Source of the DNA: Chloroflexota bacterium
GTDB taxonomy: Bacteria; Chloroflexota; Dehalococcoidia; UBA2979
Assembly (NCBI GenBank): GCA_016875695.1
Contig: VGPB01000016.1
Location: 1-18,540 of the forward strand
Length of the DNA: 18,540 bases
Direction of reading: 5' to 3'
The notes under the pieces are model-generated. The model did not search any database. It worked only from the letters and a program-made list of their open reading frames with translations, and was not told where the DNA came from. The position numbers and the translations under genes are program-made. Position 1 is the first letter of the stretch, and every line of letters starts with the position of its first letter. Positions 8,100 through 14,390 of the stretch are shown piece by piece.

Positions 8100-8849
8100 T
8101 TGGCGGGTTTGCTGGATGGTCAGGTAGCGCTGGTCACGGGCGGCTCGCGCGGCATCGGCCGGGCGATCTGCCTCGAGCTCGCCAAGCACGGCGCGATGGT
8201 CGCGGTCAATTACGTCGCCAACGAGGCGGCCGCGAGGGAGGTTGTCGCGGAGATTACGAAGAGCGGCGACAAGGCGGGCGCGTACCAGGGCGACGTGGCG
8301 GACTACGCCAGCGCGCAGGCGATGGTGAAGCAGGTCATCGCAGACCTTGGCCCGGTGCGCGTGCTCGTGAACAACGCCGGCGCGACGGCCGACCGCACGC
8401 TCGCGCGCATGTCGCCGGAGGAGTGGGCGAAGCCGATCCGCACCAACATCGATGGCCTCTTCAACGTGACGAGCGCCGTCTGGGGCCCGATGGGCGAGGC
8501 GGGCGGCGGGCACGTGGTGGTGCTCTCCTCGATCGTGGGCGAGACGGGCCGGCTCGGGCTCGTGAACTACGGCACGTCGAAGGCGGCGGCGATCGGCTTC
8601 GTGCGCGGGGCGGCGCGAGAGGGGGCGCGCTTCAAGATCCACGTGAACGCGGTGGCGCCCGGATTCATCGACACCGACATGATCGGCGGGCTGAACGAGG
8701 AGCAGCGCCAGCGCGTGCAGGCCGAGTCGCTGCTCGGCCGCTTCGGGACGGCCGAGGAGATCGCGAGCATGGTGCGCTACATCGTGACCGAGGGGACGTA
8801 CATCACGGGCGCGGTGTTCGACGTGAACGGCGGCATGTTCATCGGCTAG
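8100..8849 (+). CDS. FabG-like 3-oxoacyl-reductase / short-chain dehydrogenase
   Basis: Classical SDR of 249 residues. The cofactor motif TGGSRGIG (13-20) and the structural NNAG (91-94) are intact, and the catalytic tetrad is complete: Asn116 (TNIDG), Ser144 (LSSIVG), Tyr157 and Lys161 (NYGTSK). VNAVAPGFIDTDM and the closing VFDVNGGMFIG are typical of FabG/PhaB-type ketoacyl reductases, and an Arg in the first loop favours NADPH. It probably reduces a 3-oxoacyl thioester (CoA or ACP) to the 3-hydroxy compound. The start is TTG, as no ATG or GTG fits: GGAGGG at 8085-8090 lies nine bases upstream and homology begins at once. It is divergent from the hydratase gene and lies 85 bp before tRNA-Phe. 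Substrate assignment is family-level only. Confidence 0.88.
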   Translation: MAGLLDGQVALVTGGSRGIGRAICLELAKHGAMVAVNYVANEAAAREVVAEITKSGDKAGAYQGDVADYASAQAMVKQVIADLGPVRVLVNNAGATADRTLARMSPEEWAKPIRTNIDGLFNVTSAVWGPMGEAGGGHVVVLSSIVGETGRLGLVNYGTSKAAAIGFVRGAAREGARFKIHVNAVAPGFIDTDMIGGLNEEQRQRVQAESLLGRFGTAEEIASMVRYIVTEGTYITGAVFDVNGGMFIG

Positions 8850-8884
8850 CGGCCCCACCGTGCGGCGGGCGCACGCGCGGCGTG

Positions 8885-8914
8885 TTGTCCGCCGCGGCGG
8901 GCGTCCGCTACGAT
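8885..8914 (+). promoter_or_regulatory. Candidate promoter of tRNA-Phe
   Basis: TTGTCC (8885-8890) and TACGAT (8909-8914) are separated by 18 bases and lie 20 bases before the first base of the tRNA. Both hexamers match the sigma-70 consensus at four of six positions, and the position is right for a stable-RNA promoter. No gene other than the tRNA starts just downstream. Confidence 0.5.
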
Positions 8915-8934
8915 CCGCCTGCCGCCCGCTCGGT

Positions 8935-9009
8935 GCCGAGGTAGCTCAGTGGTAGAGCACGCGACTGAAAATCGCGGTGTCGGCAGTTCAACTCTGCCCC
9001 TCGGCACCA
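8935..9009 (+). tRNA. tRNA-Phe (anticodon GAA)
   Basis: A complete cloverleaf can be drawn by eye. The acceptor stem GCCGAGG pairs with CCTCGGC (8999-9005). The D arm is GCTC...GAGC with the loop AGTGGTA. The anticodon stem CGCGA/TCGCG encloses the loop CTGAAAA, giving anticodon GAA. The variable loop is short, and the T arm GGCAG/CTGCC has the loop TTCAACT. The discriminator is A and the 3' CCA is encoded. At 75 bases it is normal. I looked for a copy of its 3' end elsewhere in the window, as an integration site would leave, and found none. Confidence 0.97.
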
Positions 9010-9032
9010 ACGCAACGCCCGGCGCCGCCGCG

Positions 9033-9049
9033 GCCCTGCGCTGCAGGGC
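9033..9049 (+). terminator. Small hairpin after tRNA-Phe, possible terminator
   Basis: GCCCTGC-GCT-GCAGGGC forms a seven-bp hairpin 24 bases after the tRNA. It is flanked on both sides by a ten-base direct repeat, CGCCCGGCGC (9016-9025 and 9054-9063). There is no T-tract, so termination or processing is only a possibility. Confidence 0.3.
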
Positions 9050-9110
9050 TTAGCGCCCGGCGCGGTCGCGGGGAGCGTGGAGCGCGCGGCGCGTTGCAGG
9101 GGACCGCAAC

Positions 9111-9863
9111 GTGGTCGGCTCGGCCCAGGACTCCGGCTCCCGTCACCGAGGCGCCGGCTCCGGCATCGGCAGGGCGACGGCGCAGCGCTTCGCGCAGGAG
9201 GACGCGACCGCGATGTGCGCGGGCCTGCACCTCGAGTCCGAGCAGCAGACGGCGGCCGTGATCACCGAGCGCGGCGGCAGCGCGCTCGCGCTCGCGCTCG
9301 ATGTCGCCGACGAACAGGCCGTGCGCGCGACGATCGCGCACGCGGTCGAGCGCTTCGGGGCGCTGCACATCCCCCTGAACAACGCGGGCATCCCCGGCGG
9401 GGACTGGGACCTGACGCTGGCCGTGGACTTGCGCTCCGTCTATCACGCGACGCTCGCGGCGGCCCCGGTGATGGAGCAGGCCGGCGGCGGCAGCGTCGTC
9501 AACGTCTCGTCGATCCTCGGCCTCGTTGGAATGACGCCGCTGCCTCAGTTCGTCGAGATCGACGTGACGTCGTACGTAGCCTCGAAGCACAGCATGCTCG
9601 GGGTGACGCGCTCGCTCGCGCTGCGCTACGCGGCGCGCGGCATCCGCGTCAACGCGGTCTGCCCGGGCTTCATCGACACGCTGATGGTCGCGCCGTTCCT
9701 CGGCGACGCCGCGCTGCGCAGCGCGAGCGAGGCGCTGCATCCGCTCGGGCGACTGGGCCAGCCGGACGAGGTCGCCGCCGCGGTGCTTTTCTTGGCGAGC
9801 GACGACGCGTCGTTCGTCACTGGGGCGGTGCTCGCGGTGGACGGCGGCTACACGGCGCGCTGA
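9111..9863 (+). CDS. Short-chain dehydrogenase with damaged N-terminus and active site
   Basis: An open frame of 250 residues starting with GTG and clearly of the SDR family: GAGSGIGRATAQRFAQE (14-30), NNAGIPGG (90-97), NVSSILGLVG with Ser134, SYVASKH with Tyr155 and Lys159, VNAVCPGFIDT and VTGAVLAVDGGYTAR. Several points suggest it is decaying. The hydrophobic first strand before GAGSGIG is absent; removing two bases near 9147-9150 would restore a VTGAGSGIG reading from another frame. The helix between NNAG and WDLTLAV is about ten residues short. The catalytic Asn of the tetrad is Asp106 (LAVDLRSV). There are about eight extra residues between Ser134 and Tyr155 (normal spacing 13, here 21). 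No convincing ribosome-binding site precedes the GTG. It could be a divergent dehydrogenase, but a non-functional remnant is more likely. Confidence 0.65.
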   Translation: MVGSAQDSGSRHRGAGSGIGRATAQRFAQEDATAMCAGLHLESEQQTAAVITERGGSALALALDVADEQAVRATIAHAVERFGALHIPLNNAGIPGGDWDLTLAVDLRSVYHATLAAAPVMEQAGGGSVVNVSSILGLVGMTPLPQFVEIDVTSYVASKHSMLGVTRSLALRYAARGIRVNAVCPGFIDTLMVAPFLGDAALRSASEALHPLGRLGQPDEVAAAVLFLASDDASFVTGAVLAVDGGYTAR

Positions 9864-10007
9864 GGGACTGACGCGTGGGCGCGCCGCAGTGGGATGCGGG
9901 TCGTCGTACCGACGCCGGCACGCCGCGCGCTCGACGGCGGCGGCGCGGCGGTGCCATCCTGCGCTGCGTGCCGCGTCGAATCGAGGGCGCAAGCGAGGGA
10001 GGCCACG

Positions 10008-10796
10008 ATGGGCGCAACCGGCGTGCTGACGGTGGAGCAACTAGACGGCGGCGTGGCGCTGGTGCGCATGCACCGGCCGGAGAAGCTGAACGCGCTGAAC
10101 CCGGAGTTGCTGGCCGCGCTCAACGACTACTTCGGCGCGCTGAGCGAAGGTGAGTACGACACGCGCGCGGTGGTGCTCACCGGCGCGGGGCGCGCGTTTT
10201 GCGCGGGTGGCGACTTCACGCCGCGCGACGCGGACGCGTCGCCGCTCGCGTGGCGGCGCGCGCACCCGGAGCGTGAGTCGGTCCGCTTCATCCGTGACTG
10301 CGACGTGCCGGTGATCGGCGCGATCAACGGCTACGCGTTCGGCGGCGGGTTCTCGCTCGCGCTGGCGTGCGACCTGCGCATCGCGGCCGACGACGCGCAG
10401 TTCCAGGTCGCGCAGATGCGCCGCGGGATTGTGCCGGAGTACGGGCTCAGCTACTTCCTGCAGGAGCAGGTCGGGCGGCAGCGCGCCCTGGAGCTGATGT
10501 ACACCGCGCGGCGCGTCGACGCCGCCGAGGCGCTCGCGCTCGGCCTCGTAATCGAGGTCGTGCCGCGCGCGGAGCTCGACGCGCGCGCGATCGCGCTCGC
10601 CACCGCGATCGCGGCGGGCCCTCCGCTCGGCATGGCGGTGGCGAAGCGGCTGGTGCACACGGTCGAGGACGAGGCGCTCGCGCGTGTGCAGGAGCTGAGC
10701 ATCGCGTACATCCGCTCGCTGCAGGGCACCGCGGACGGCCTCGAAGGCGTGCGCTCCTTCGTCGAGCGCCGCGAGCCGCACTTTCGTGGGCGCTAG
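10008..10796 (+). CDS. Crotonase-superfamily protein, atypical active site (RGIVPE type)
   Basis: Crotonase-fold protein of 262 residues. The CoA/oxyanion segments GRAFCAGGDF (61-70) and AINGYAFGGGFSLALACDL (105-123) are intact, but both acids used by classical hydratases are replaced: Ser116 at the Glu144 position and Gln136 at the Glu164 position of rat hydratase. Instead an acid sits in RGIVPE (Glu144 here), as in a common bacterial subfamily annotated only as enoyl-CoA hydratase/isomerase. It may therefore catalyse isomerisation, hydrolysis or another enolate reaction. The frame is open upstream to 9894, but ATG at 10008 is chosen because GGGAGG lies five bases before it and homology begins here. 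The preceding 144 bp (9864-10007) show no clear promoter. Its stop codon overlaps the stop codon of the convergent crotonase gene. Confidence 0.85.
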   Translation: MGATGVLTVEQLDGGVALVRMHRPEKLNALNPELLAALNDYFGALSEGEYDTRAVVLTGAGRAFCAGGDFTPRDADASPLAWRRAHPERESVRFIRDCDVPVIGAINGYAFGGGFSLALACDLRIAADDAQFQVAQMRRGIVPEYGLSYFLQEQVGRQRALELMYTARRVDAAEALALGLVIEVVPRAELDARAIALATAIAAGPPLGMAVAKRLVHTVEDEALARVQELSIAYIRSLQGTADGLEGVRSFVERREPHFRGR

Positions 10797-11647
10797 CCCG
10801 CGGGCGTGCTGCGCGGGCCGCCGGGCTCCGGGATGAACGGGCCGTCGCGCTGCTGCAGGAACGCGCGCATGCCCTCGGTGCGCTGCACCTCGTACAGCGC
10901 TTCGACGTCGGGGGCGTCGGTCATGCTGCTCACGATGGCCGAGATGAAGCGGCCGACCTCGAGGCCCTGGCGCAGGCCCATCGCCTGCAGGCCCTTGATC
11001 GTGAGCAGCTTGTTCATGCGCACGGAGTCCGGCGGGACGAGCGCGAGCCGCTGCGCCATCGCGCGGGCGCGCTCCATGAGCTGCTCGTGCGGCACCACCT
11101 CGTTCACCGCGCCGATGCGCAGCGCCTCCTGCGCGTCGAAGTGGTCGCCGGTGAGCGCGTAGCGGTGCGCGTTCTTCCACCCGACGAGCGCGGGGAAGAG
11201 GAACGAGCTGTTCGAGATCATGCGTACCTCAGGCTGCCCGAAGGTCGCCTGCTCCGAGGCGATCGTGATGTCGCATGCGAGCGAGATCCAGAAGCCACCG
11301 CCGAGCGCCCAGCCGTTGACCGCGGCGATCACGGGCTTCGGCAGCTCCATGATGTGCAGCATCTGCTGCGCGTGCCGCCAGTCCGTCTGCACCCAGCGGT
11401 CCAGCACGTCGCGCCGCCGCTCTTGCTCCGGGCGGTCGCCGCCGAGGTCGTAGCCGGCCGAGAACGCCGGCCCGGCCCCGGTGACGATGATCGCGCGCAC
11501 CGCCGAGTCCTCGGCCGCTTCGTCGAGGGCGGCGTGCAGCTCCATCTCCAGCGGGCGCGAGAGCGCGTTCATCTGCGCCGGGCGGTTGAGCGTCACCGTC
11601 GCGATCGGCGCATCCGTCTCGTACAGCACGTGTTCGTACGTGGCCAT
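10793..11647 (-). CDS. Enoyl-CoA hydratase/isomerase family protein (single catalytic Glu)
   Basis: Crotonase of 284 residues. The oxyanion-hole segments are GPAFSAGYDLGG (59-70) and AAVNGWALGGGFWISLACDI (108-127). Trp120 stands where hydratases have Glu144, while Glu140 (FGQPE) matches Glu164, a pattern closer to isomerases than to hydratases. The C-terminal extension (FLQQRDGPFIPEPGGP) resembles carnitinyl-CoA-dehydratase-like and actinobacterial EchA-type proteins. It is the last gene of an apparent minus-strand operon after two family III CoA-transferases, 59 bp from the nearer one. The combination CoA-transferase plus crotonase resembles the carnitine (CaiB/CaiD) arrangement in logic: CoA is transferred to an acid which the crotonase then processes. 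The start ATG is preceded by AGGTAGGGG within about ten bases. The substrate is unknown. Confidence 0.87.
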   Translation of the reverse strand: MATYEHVLYETDAPIATVTLNRPAQMNALSRPLEMELHAALDEAAEDSAVRAIIVTGAGPAFSAGYDLGGDRPEQERRRDVLDRWVQTDWRHAQQMLHIMELPKPVIAAVNGWALGGGFWISLACDITIASEQATFGQPEVRMISNSSFLFPALVGWKNAHRYALTGDHFDAQEALRIGAVNEVVPHEQLMERARAMAQRLALVPPDSVRMNKLLTIKGLQAMGLRQGLEVGRFISAIVSSMTDAPDVEALYEVQRTEGMRAFLQQRDGPFIPEPGGPRSTPAG

Positions 11648-11672
11648 GGCGCTGCCCCTACCTCTCGTTCCG

Positions 11673-11730
11673 CTACTTGCGCGGGTAGTTCATCCCCCTC
11701 CGCGCGCTACTCGCGCGGATAATCCATACC
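11673..11730 (-). repeat. Duplicated gene tail (GMNYPRK-stop after GMDYPRE-stop)
   Basis: Two 24-base segments, 11673-11696 and 11707-11730, match at 19 positions. On the minus strand the upstream one encodes the true end of the CoA-transferase (GMDYPRE, stop), and the downstream one reads GMNYPRK, stop, in another frame. The differences fall mostly at codon third positions or give conservative changes (Asp/Asn, Glu/Lys), as between two diverged genes. The second copy looks like the last trace of a deleted paralogous CoA-transferase, or an old local duplication. It could also be read as a six-codon leader before the crotonase, but GGAGG is too close to its ATG. Confidence 0.55.
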
Positions 11731-13029
11731 AATGTGGCCCGATGCCTCGAACTCGTGGTACTGCTCGTCCGTGAAGCCGAGCAGCTGCTTGTACACGTAC
11801 TCGTTGTCCTGGCCGAGCAGCGGCGCGTGGCGCGGCGGCGGGTGCGGCGTCTCTGACGCCTGGAATAGCCGGCCGACGTGACGGTAGCGGCCGGACTCCG
11901 GGTGGTCGATCTCGCGGAAGAAGCCGCGCGCCGCGTGGTGGCGGCTCTCCAACGCGTCGACCTCCGACATCACGACGCCGGCGGGCACGCCGCGCTCCTG
12001 CAGGCGGTACATCACCCAGTACGCATCGCGCGCGGCCGTCCACTCGCCGATCAACGCGTCGAGCTCGCGGCGGTGCTCGTGGCGGCACGCCATGTCAGAG
12101 AAGCGCCGGTCGGTGGCGAGGTCGGGGCGGCGCATCGCGTCGAGCAGCGCGCGCCACTCGTCCTCGTTGCGCACGCACAGCGTGACCCAGCGGTCGGCGC
12201 CGTCGCAGCGGTAGACGTTGTGCGGCGCCCACCACCAGTGGTCGTTGCCCATCTGCTCCCACGTGCGCCCATTGAGCGAGTAGTCCATGACGAACTCGCC
12301 GAGGAACGGCACGAAGTTCTCGGCGGTCGCCGCCTCGATGAACACGCCGTGCCCGGTCTTCGCGCGCTGGCGTAGGCCGAGCACGACCGCGAGCGCGCCC
12401 GCGACGCCCCCGGCCGCGTCGGCCGGCACGCCGGTCGGCGCGTACTCCGGGCTCAGGTCCGGGTACGCGCGGATCAGCGGGTGCCCGGCCAGCGCCTCCA
12501 TGTGGTTGCCCCACGTGCGGTAGCCGCGGTACGGGCCCTCGATGCCGAACGCCGGCATACGTACCAGCACGAGCTGGGGGTTGACCGCGGACAGCGCCTC
12601 CCACGTGATGCCTTGCTTCTCGATGTTCGGCGGGAGGTTGTTCTCGATCAGCGCGTCCGAGGTGGCGACCAGGCGATGCAGCACGTCGCGCCCCTCGGGC
12701 CGCGTCAGGTCGACGGTCATCGAGCGCTTGTTGCGGCCATGTGCGTTGAAGATCGCGTTGCGGTTCCACGGGCGCGCGCCCGCCTCGTCGTACGGGTAGC
12801 CCATGCCGCCGGCGGCCGTCGCCTGCACGAATGGCGCGGGCGGGTACGGCAGCTGGCCGCGCGTCGAGCTCGCGAAGTGGCGCACGGACTCGACGCGGAT
12901 CACCTCGGCGCCCCAGTCCGCGAGGTGCATCGTCGCGTAGGGGCCGGCCCACACGACCGTGAGGTCGAGCACGCGTACGCCCGCGAGCGGCAGGCGCGCC
13001 TCGGTCGTGCTCGGGACGTCATCGCGCAT
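11707..13029 (-). CDS. Family III CoA-transferase (CaiB/BaiF), catalytic-Asp subunit
   Basis: A protein of 440 residues with the family III CoA-transferase fold. Recognised parts are PLAGVRVLDLTVVWAGPYAT (14-33), LADWGAEVIRVES (36-48), the central segment FNAHGRNKRSMTVDLTRPEG, DALIENNLP, NPQLVLVRMPAFGIEGPY and the C-terminal RHAPLLGQDNEYV. Aligned with E. coli CaiB, whose nucleophile Asp169 lies in TADYFSG, Asp204 here in VPADAAGG takes that place, so the thioester-carrying Asp is present. Its ATG shares one base with the TGA of the preceding transferase gene (TGATG), so the two are translationally coupled and probably form a heteromer. The longer open frame upstream lies inside that gene and is rejected. 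The acid whose CoA ester is made is unknown; the downstream crotonase suggests an unsaturated or hydroxylated acid. Confidence 0.88.
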   Translation of the reverse strand: MRDDVPSTTEARLPLAGVRVLDLTVVWAGPYATMHLADWGAEVIRVESVRHFASSTRGQLPYPPAPFVQATAAGGMGYPYDEAGARPWNRNAIFNAHGRNKRSMTVDLTRPEGRDVLHRLVATSDALIENNLPPNIEKQGITWEALSAVNPQLVLVRMPAFGIEGPYRGYRTWGNHMEALAGHPLIRAYPDLSPEYAPTGVPADAAGGVAGALAVVLGLRQRAKTGHGVFIEAATAENFVPFLGEFVMDYSLNGRTWEQMGNDHWWWAPHNVYRCDGADRWVTLCVRNEDEWRALLDAMRRPDLATDRRFSDMACRHEHRRELDALIGEWTAARDAYWVMYRLQERGVPAGVVMSEVDALESRHHAARGFFREIDHPESGRYRHVGRLFQASETPHPPPRHAPLLGQDNEYVYKQLLGFTDEQYHEFEASGHIGMDYPRE

Positions 13030-14234
13030 CACACTACCCCCTCGACGCGCAGCGTCGCCAGCTCGGCGGCGCCGAGATGTAGCTCGCCGCAGAGCACTGC
13101 CTCGGTGTCCGCGCCTAGCAGCGGCGCGTGCCGGCGCCCGGGCATCGGCTCCTCGCGGTGCAGCACGAAGTGGAAGCCCGGGTACGTCTGCGTGCCCACC
13201 ACCGGGTGCTCGATCTGCTGGAAGAAGCGGCGCTCGACGAAGCTTGCGTCCGCGAGGAGCGTTGGGATCGTGTTCAGCGGCCCGCCGAGCACGCCGTACT
13301 CCTGGCACGCCTCGCGGATCTCGGCCATCGTGTGCGTCACGGACCACGGCAGCAGGTATTGCGGGAACTCGGCGATGCGGTCAGGGTGCGCGCGCGCCTC
13401 GGCGGTGGACCATTCGGGCTGCGCGAGCAGCTCCTCGTGCTCGATCATGCGGATCATCTGCACGATGTACTGCACGCCGGCCGTGAAGAAGAAGAAGCCG
13501 TCCGACGCCGGGTAGACGCCCGAGCCGACCATTGACGCCAGCCCCTGGCGCTTCGCTATGTGGCCGCCGTGCTCGTAGCCGAGCAGCCGCCCGAGGCGCG
13601 AGTCGATCGAGTGCGTCGCGGTCTCGAACAGGGAGACGTCGAGGTGCTCGCCCGAGCCGCGCAGCTCGGCGCCGAGCAGCGCGAGCGAGGTGGCGAGCGC
13701 GGCCGAGAGCCCGGCCTGGTACTCGGTTATGCGCCCGGCGGTTTTCAGCGGCTCGTGGTCGATGTCGCCGGCCTGCAGCATGGAGCCGCCCATCGCGTAC
13801 GCGGTGAGCGACTCGGCCTCGAACTGGGCGTAGGGGCCGTGCTGGCCGAAGTTGGTGATCGAGGTCAGCACGAGCCGCGGGTTGGCGGCGTGCAGCGTCG
13901 CGTAGTCGAGCCCGAGCTCGGCGAGGCGGCCCGGCTTGAAGCTCTCGACCATCACCTGCGCGCCGCGCGCGAGCTGCAGTAGCAGCTCGCGCCCGCGTGG
14001 CGTCGTCACGTCGAGCGTGACGGAGCGCTTGCTCGTGTTGAGGAAGAGGAACAGCCCGCTGCGCTCGAGCCCCGGTTCGTCGCTGAGGAACGGTGGCAGC
14101 ATGCGTGCGGGGTCGCCCCAGCCGGGCGGCTCGATCTTGATCACGTCGGCGCCGTAGTCGGCGAGCACGCGCGTGCAGAACGGTCCCATCGCGCCCTGCG
14201 TGAGGTCGATCACCCGCACATCGTCGAGCGGCAT
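13029..14234 (-). CDS. Family III CoA-transferase (CaiB/BaiF), partner subunit with Glu at the catalytic position
   Basis: A protein of 401 residues of the same family: VRVIDLTQGAMGPFCTRVLA (6-25), DYGADVIKIEPPGWGDPAR, NTSKRSVTLDVTTPRGRE, MVESFKPGRLAELGLDY, NPRLVLTSITNFGQHGPY, GEHLDVSLFETATHS and RHAPLLGADTEAVL near the end. In the alignment to CaiB Asp169, the segment RITEYQAGL puts Glu171 at the catalytic position. Either the Glu serves as nucleophile or this subunit is structural and the Asp-bearing partner encoded next is active. In heteromeric family III enzymes (BbsEF and related pairs) two unlike subunits from adjacent genes work together, which suits the TGATG coupling here. The ATG start fits homology; AAAGGAG at 14253-14259 is 18 bases away, longer than usual. 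A TATACT -10 lies upstream at 14283-14288. It is the first gene of the three-gene operon. Confidence 0.87.
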   Translation of the reverse strand: MPLDDVRVIDLTQGAMGPFCTRVLADYGADVIKIEPPGWGDPARMLPPFLSDEPGLERSGLFLFLNTSKRSVTLDVTTPRGRELLLQLARGAQVMVESFKPGRLAELGLDYATLHAANPRLVLTSITNFGQHGPYAQFEAESLTAYAMGGSMLQAGDIDHEPLKTAGRITEYQAGLSAALATSLALLGAELRGSGEHLDVSLFETATHSIDSRLGRLLGYEHGGHIAKRQGLASMVGSGVYPASDGFFFFTAGVQYIVQMIRMIEHEELLAQPEWSTAEARAHPDRIAEFPQYLLPWSVTHTMAEIREACQEYGVLGGPLNTIPTLLADASFVERRFFQQIEHPVVGTQTYPGFHFVLHREEPMPGRRHAPLLGADTEAVLCGELHLGAAELATLRVEGVV

Positions 14235-14282
14235 GATTCCGGCCGTGGCGCGCTCCTTTGTGGGTCGCGTCGCGTGGGCCGG

Positions 14283-14288
14283 AGTATA
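14283..14288 (-). promoter_or_regulatory. Candidate -10 element of the CoA-transferase operon
   Basis: TATACT on the minus strand matches TATAAT at five of six bases and is the only AT-rich hexamer in the 156-bp gap before the operon. Initiation would fall near 14276, about 42 bases before the ATG. No good -35 hexamer is visible 16-18 bases upstream, so an activator may be needed or the promoter may be weak. Confidence 0.45.
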
Positions 14289-14345
14289 ACGAGCGTGGGC
14301 CAGCGCCGTGCGGGGGTGATGCGGCGAAGCTGCGCCTAACAGCCG

Positions 14346-14382
14346 GCGCCGGGGCGCCCCCCCGGGGGGGGCGCCCCGGCGC
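14346..14382. terminator. GC-only 37-base palindrome between genes
   Basis: Eleven bases, 14346-14356 (GCCGGGGCG core), pair with 14372-14382. Inside them a run of seven C and a run of eight G can extend the stem to 18 bp. No A or T occurs in the whole structure. It lies eight bases beyond the stop codon of the family 5 binding-protein gene, in the right place for a terminator or a 3'-end stabilising hairpin separating it from the CoA-transferase operon on the same strand. There is no T-tract on either side, so classical intrinsic termination is uncertain. Confidence 0.55.
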
Positions 14383-14390
14383 GCGCCGCG

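Noticed and set aside
8935..9063. tRNA-Phe 3' end as an integration site for a mobile element
   Set aside because: No second copy of the tRNA 3' end was seen, and no integrase gene is present. The genes next to it are SDR oxidoreductases.
11673..11695. Six-codon leader peptide (MNYPRK) regulating the crotonase
   Set aside because: Its similarity to the end of the upstream CoA-transferase explains it better, and the GGAGG is only two bases from its ATG.
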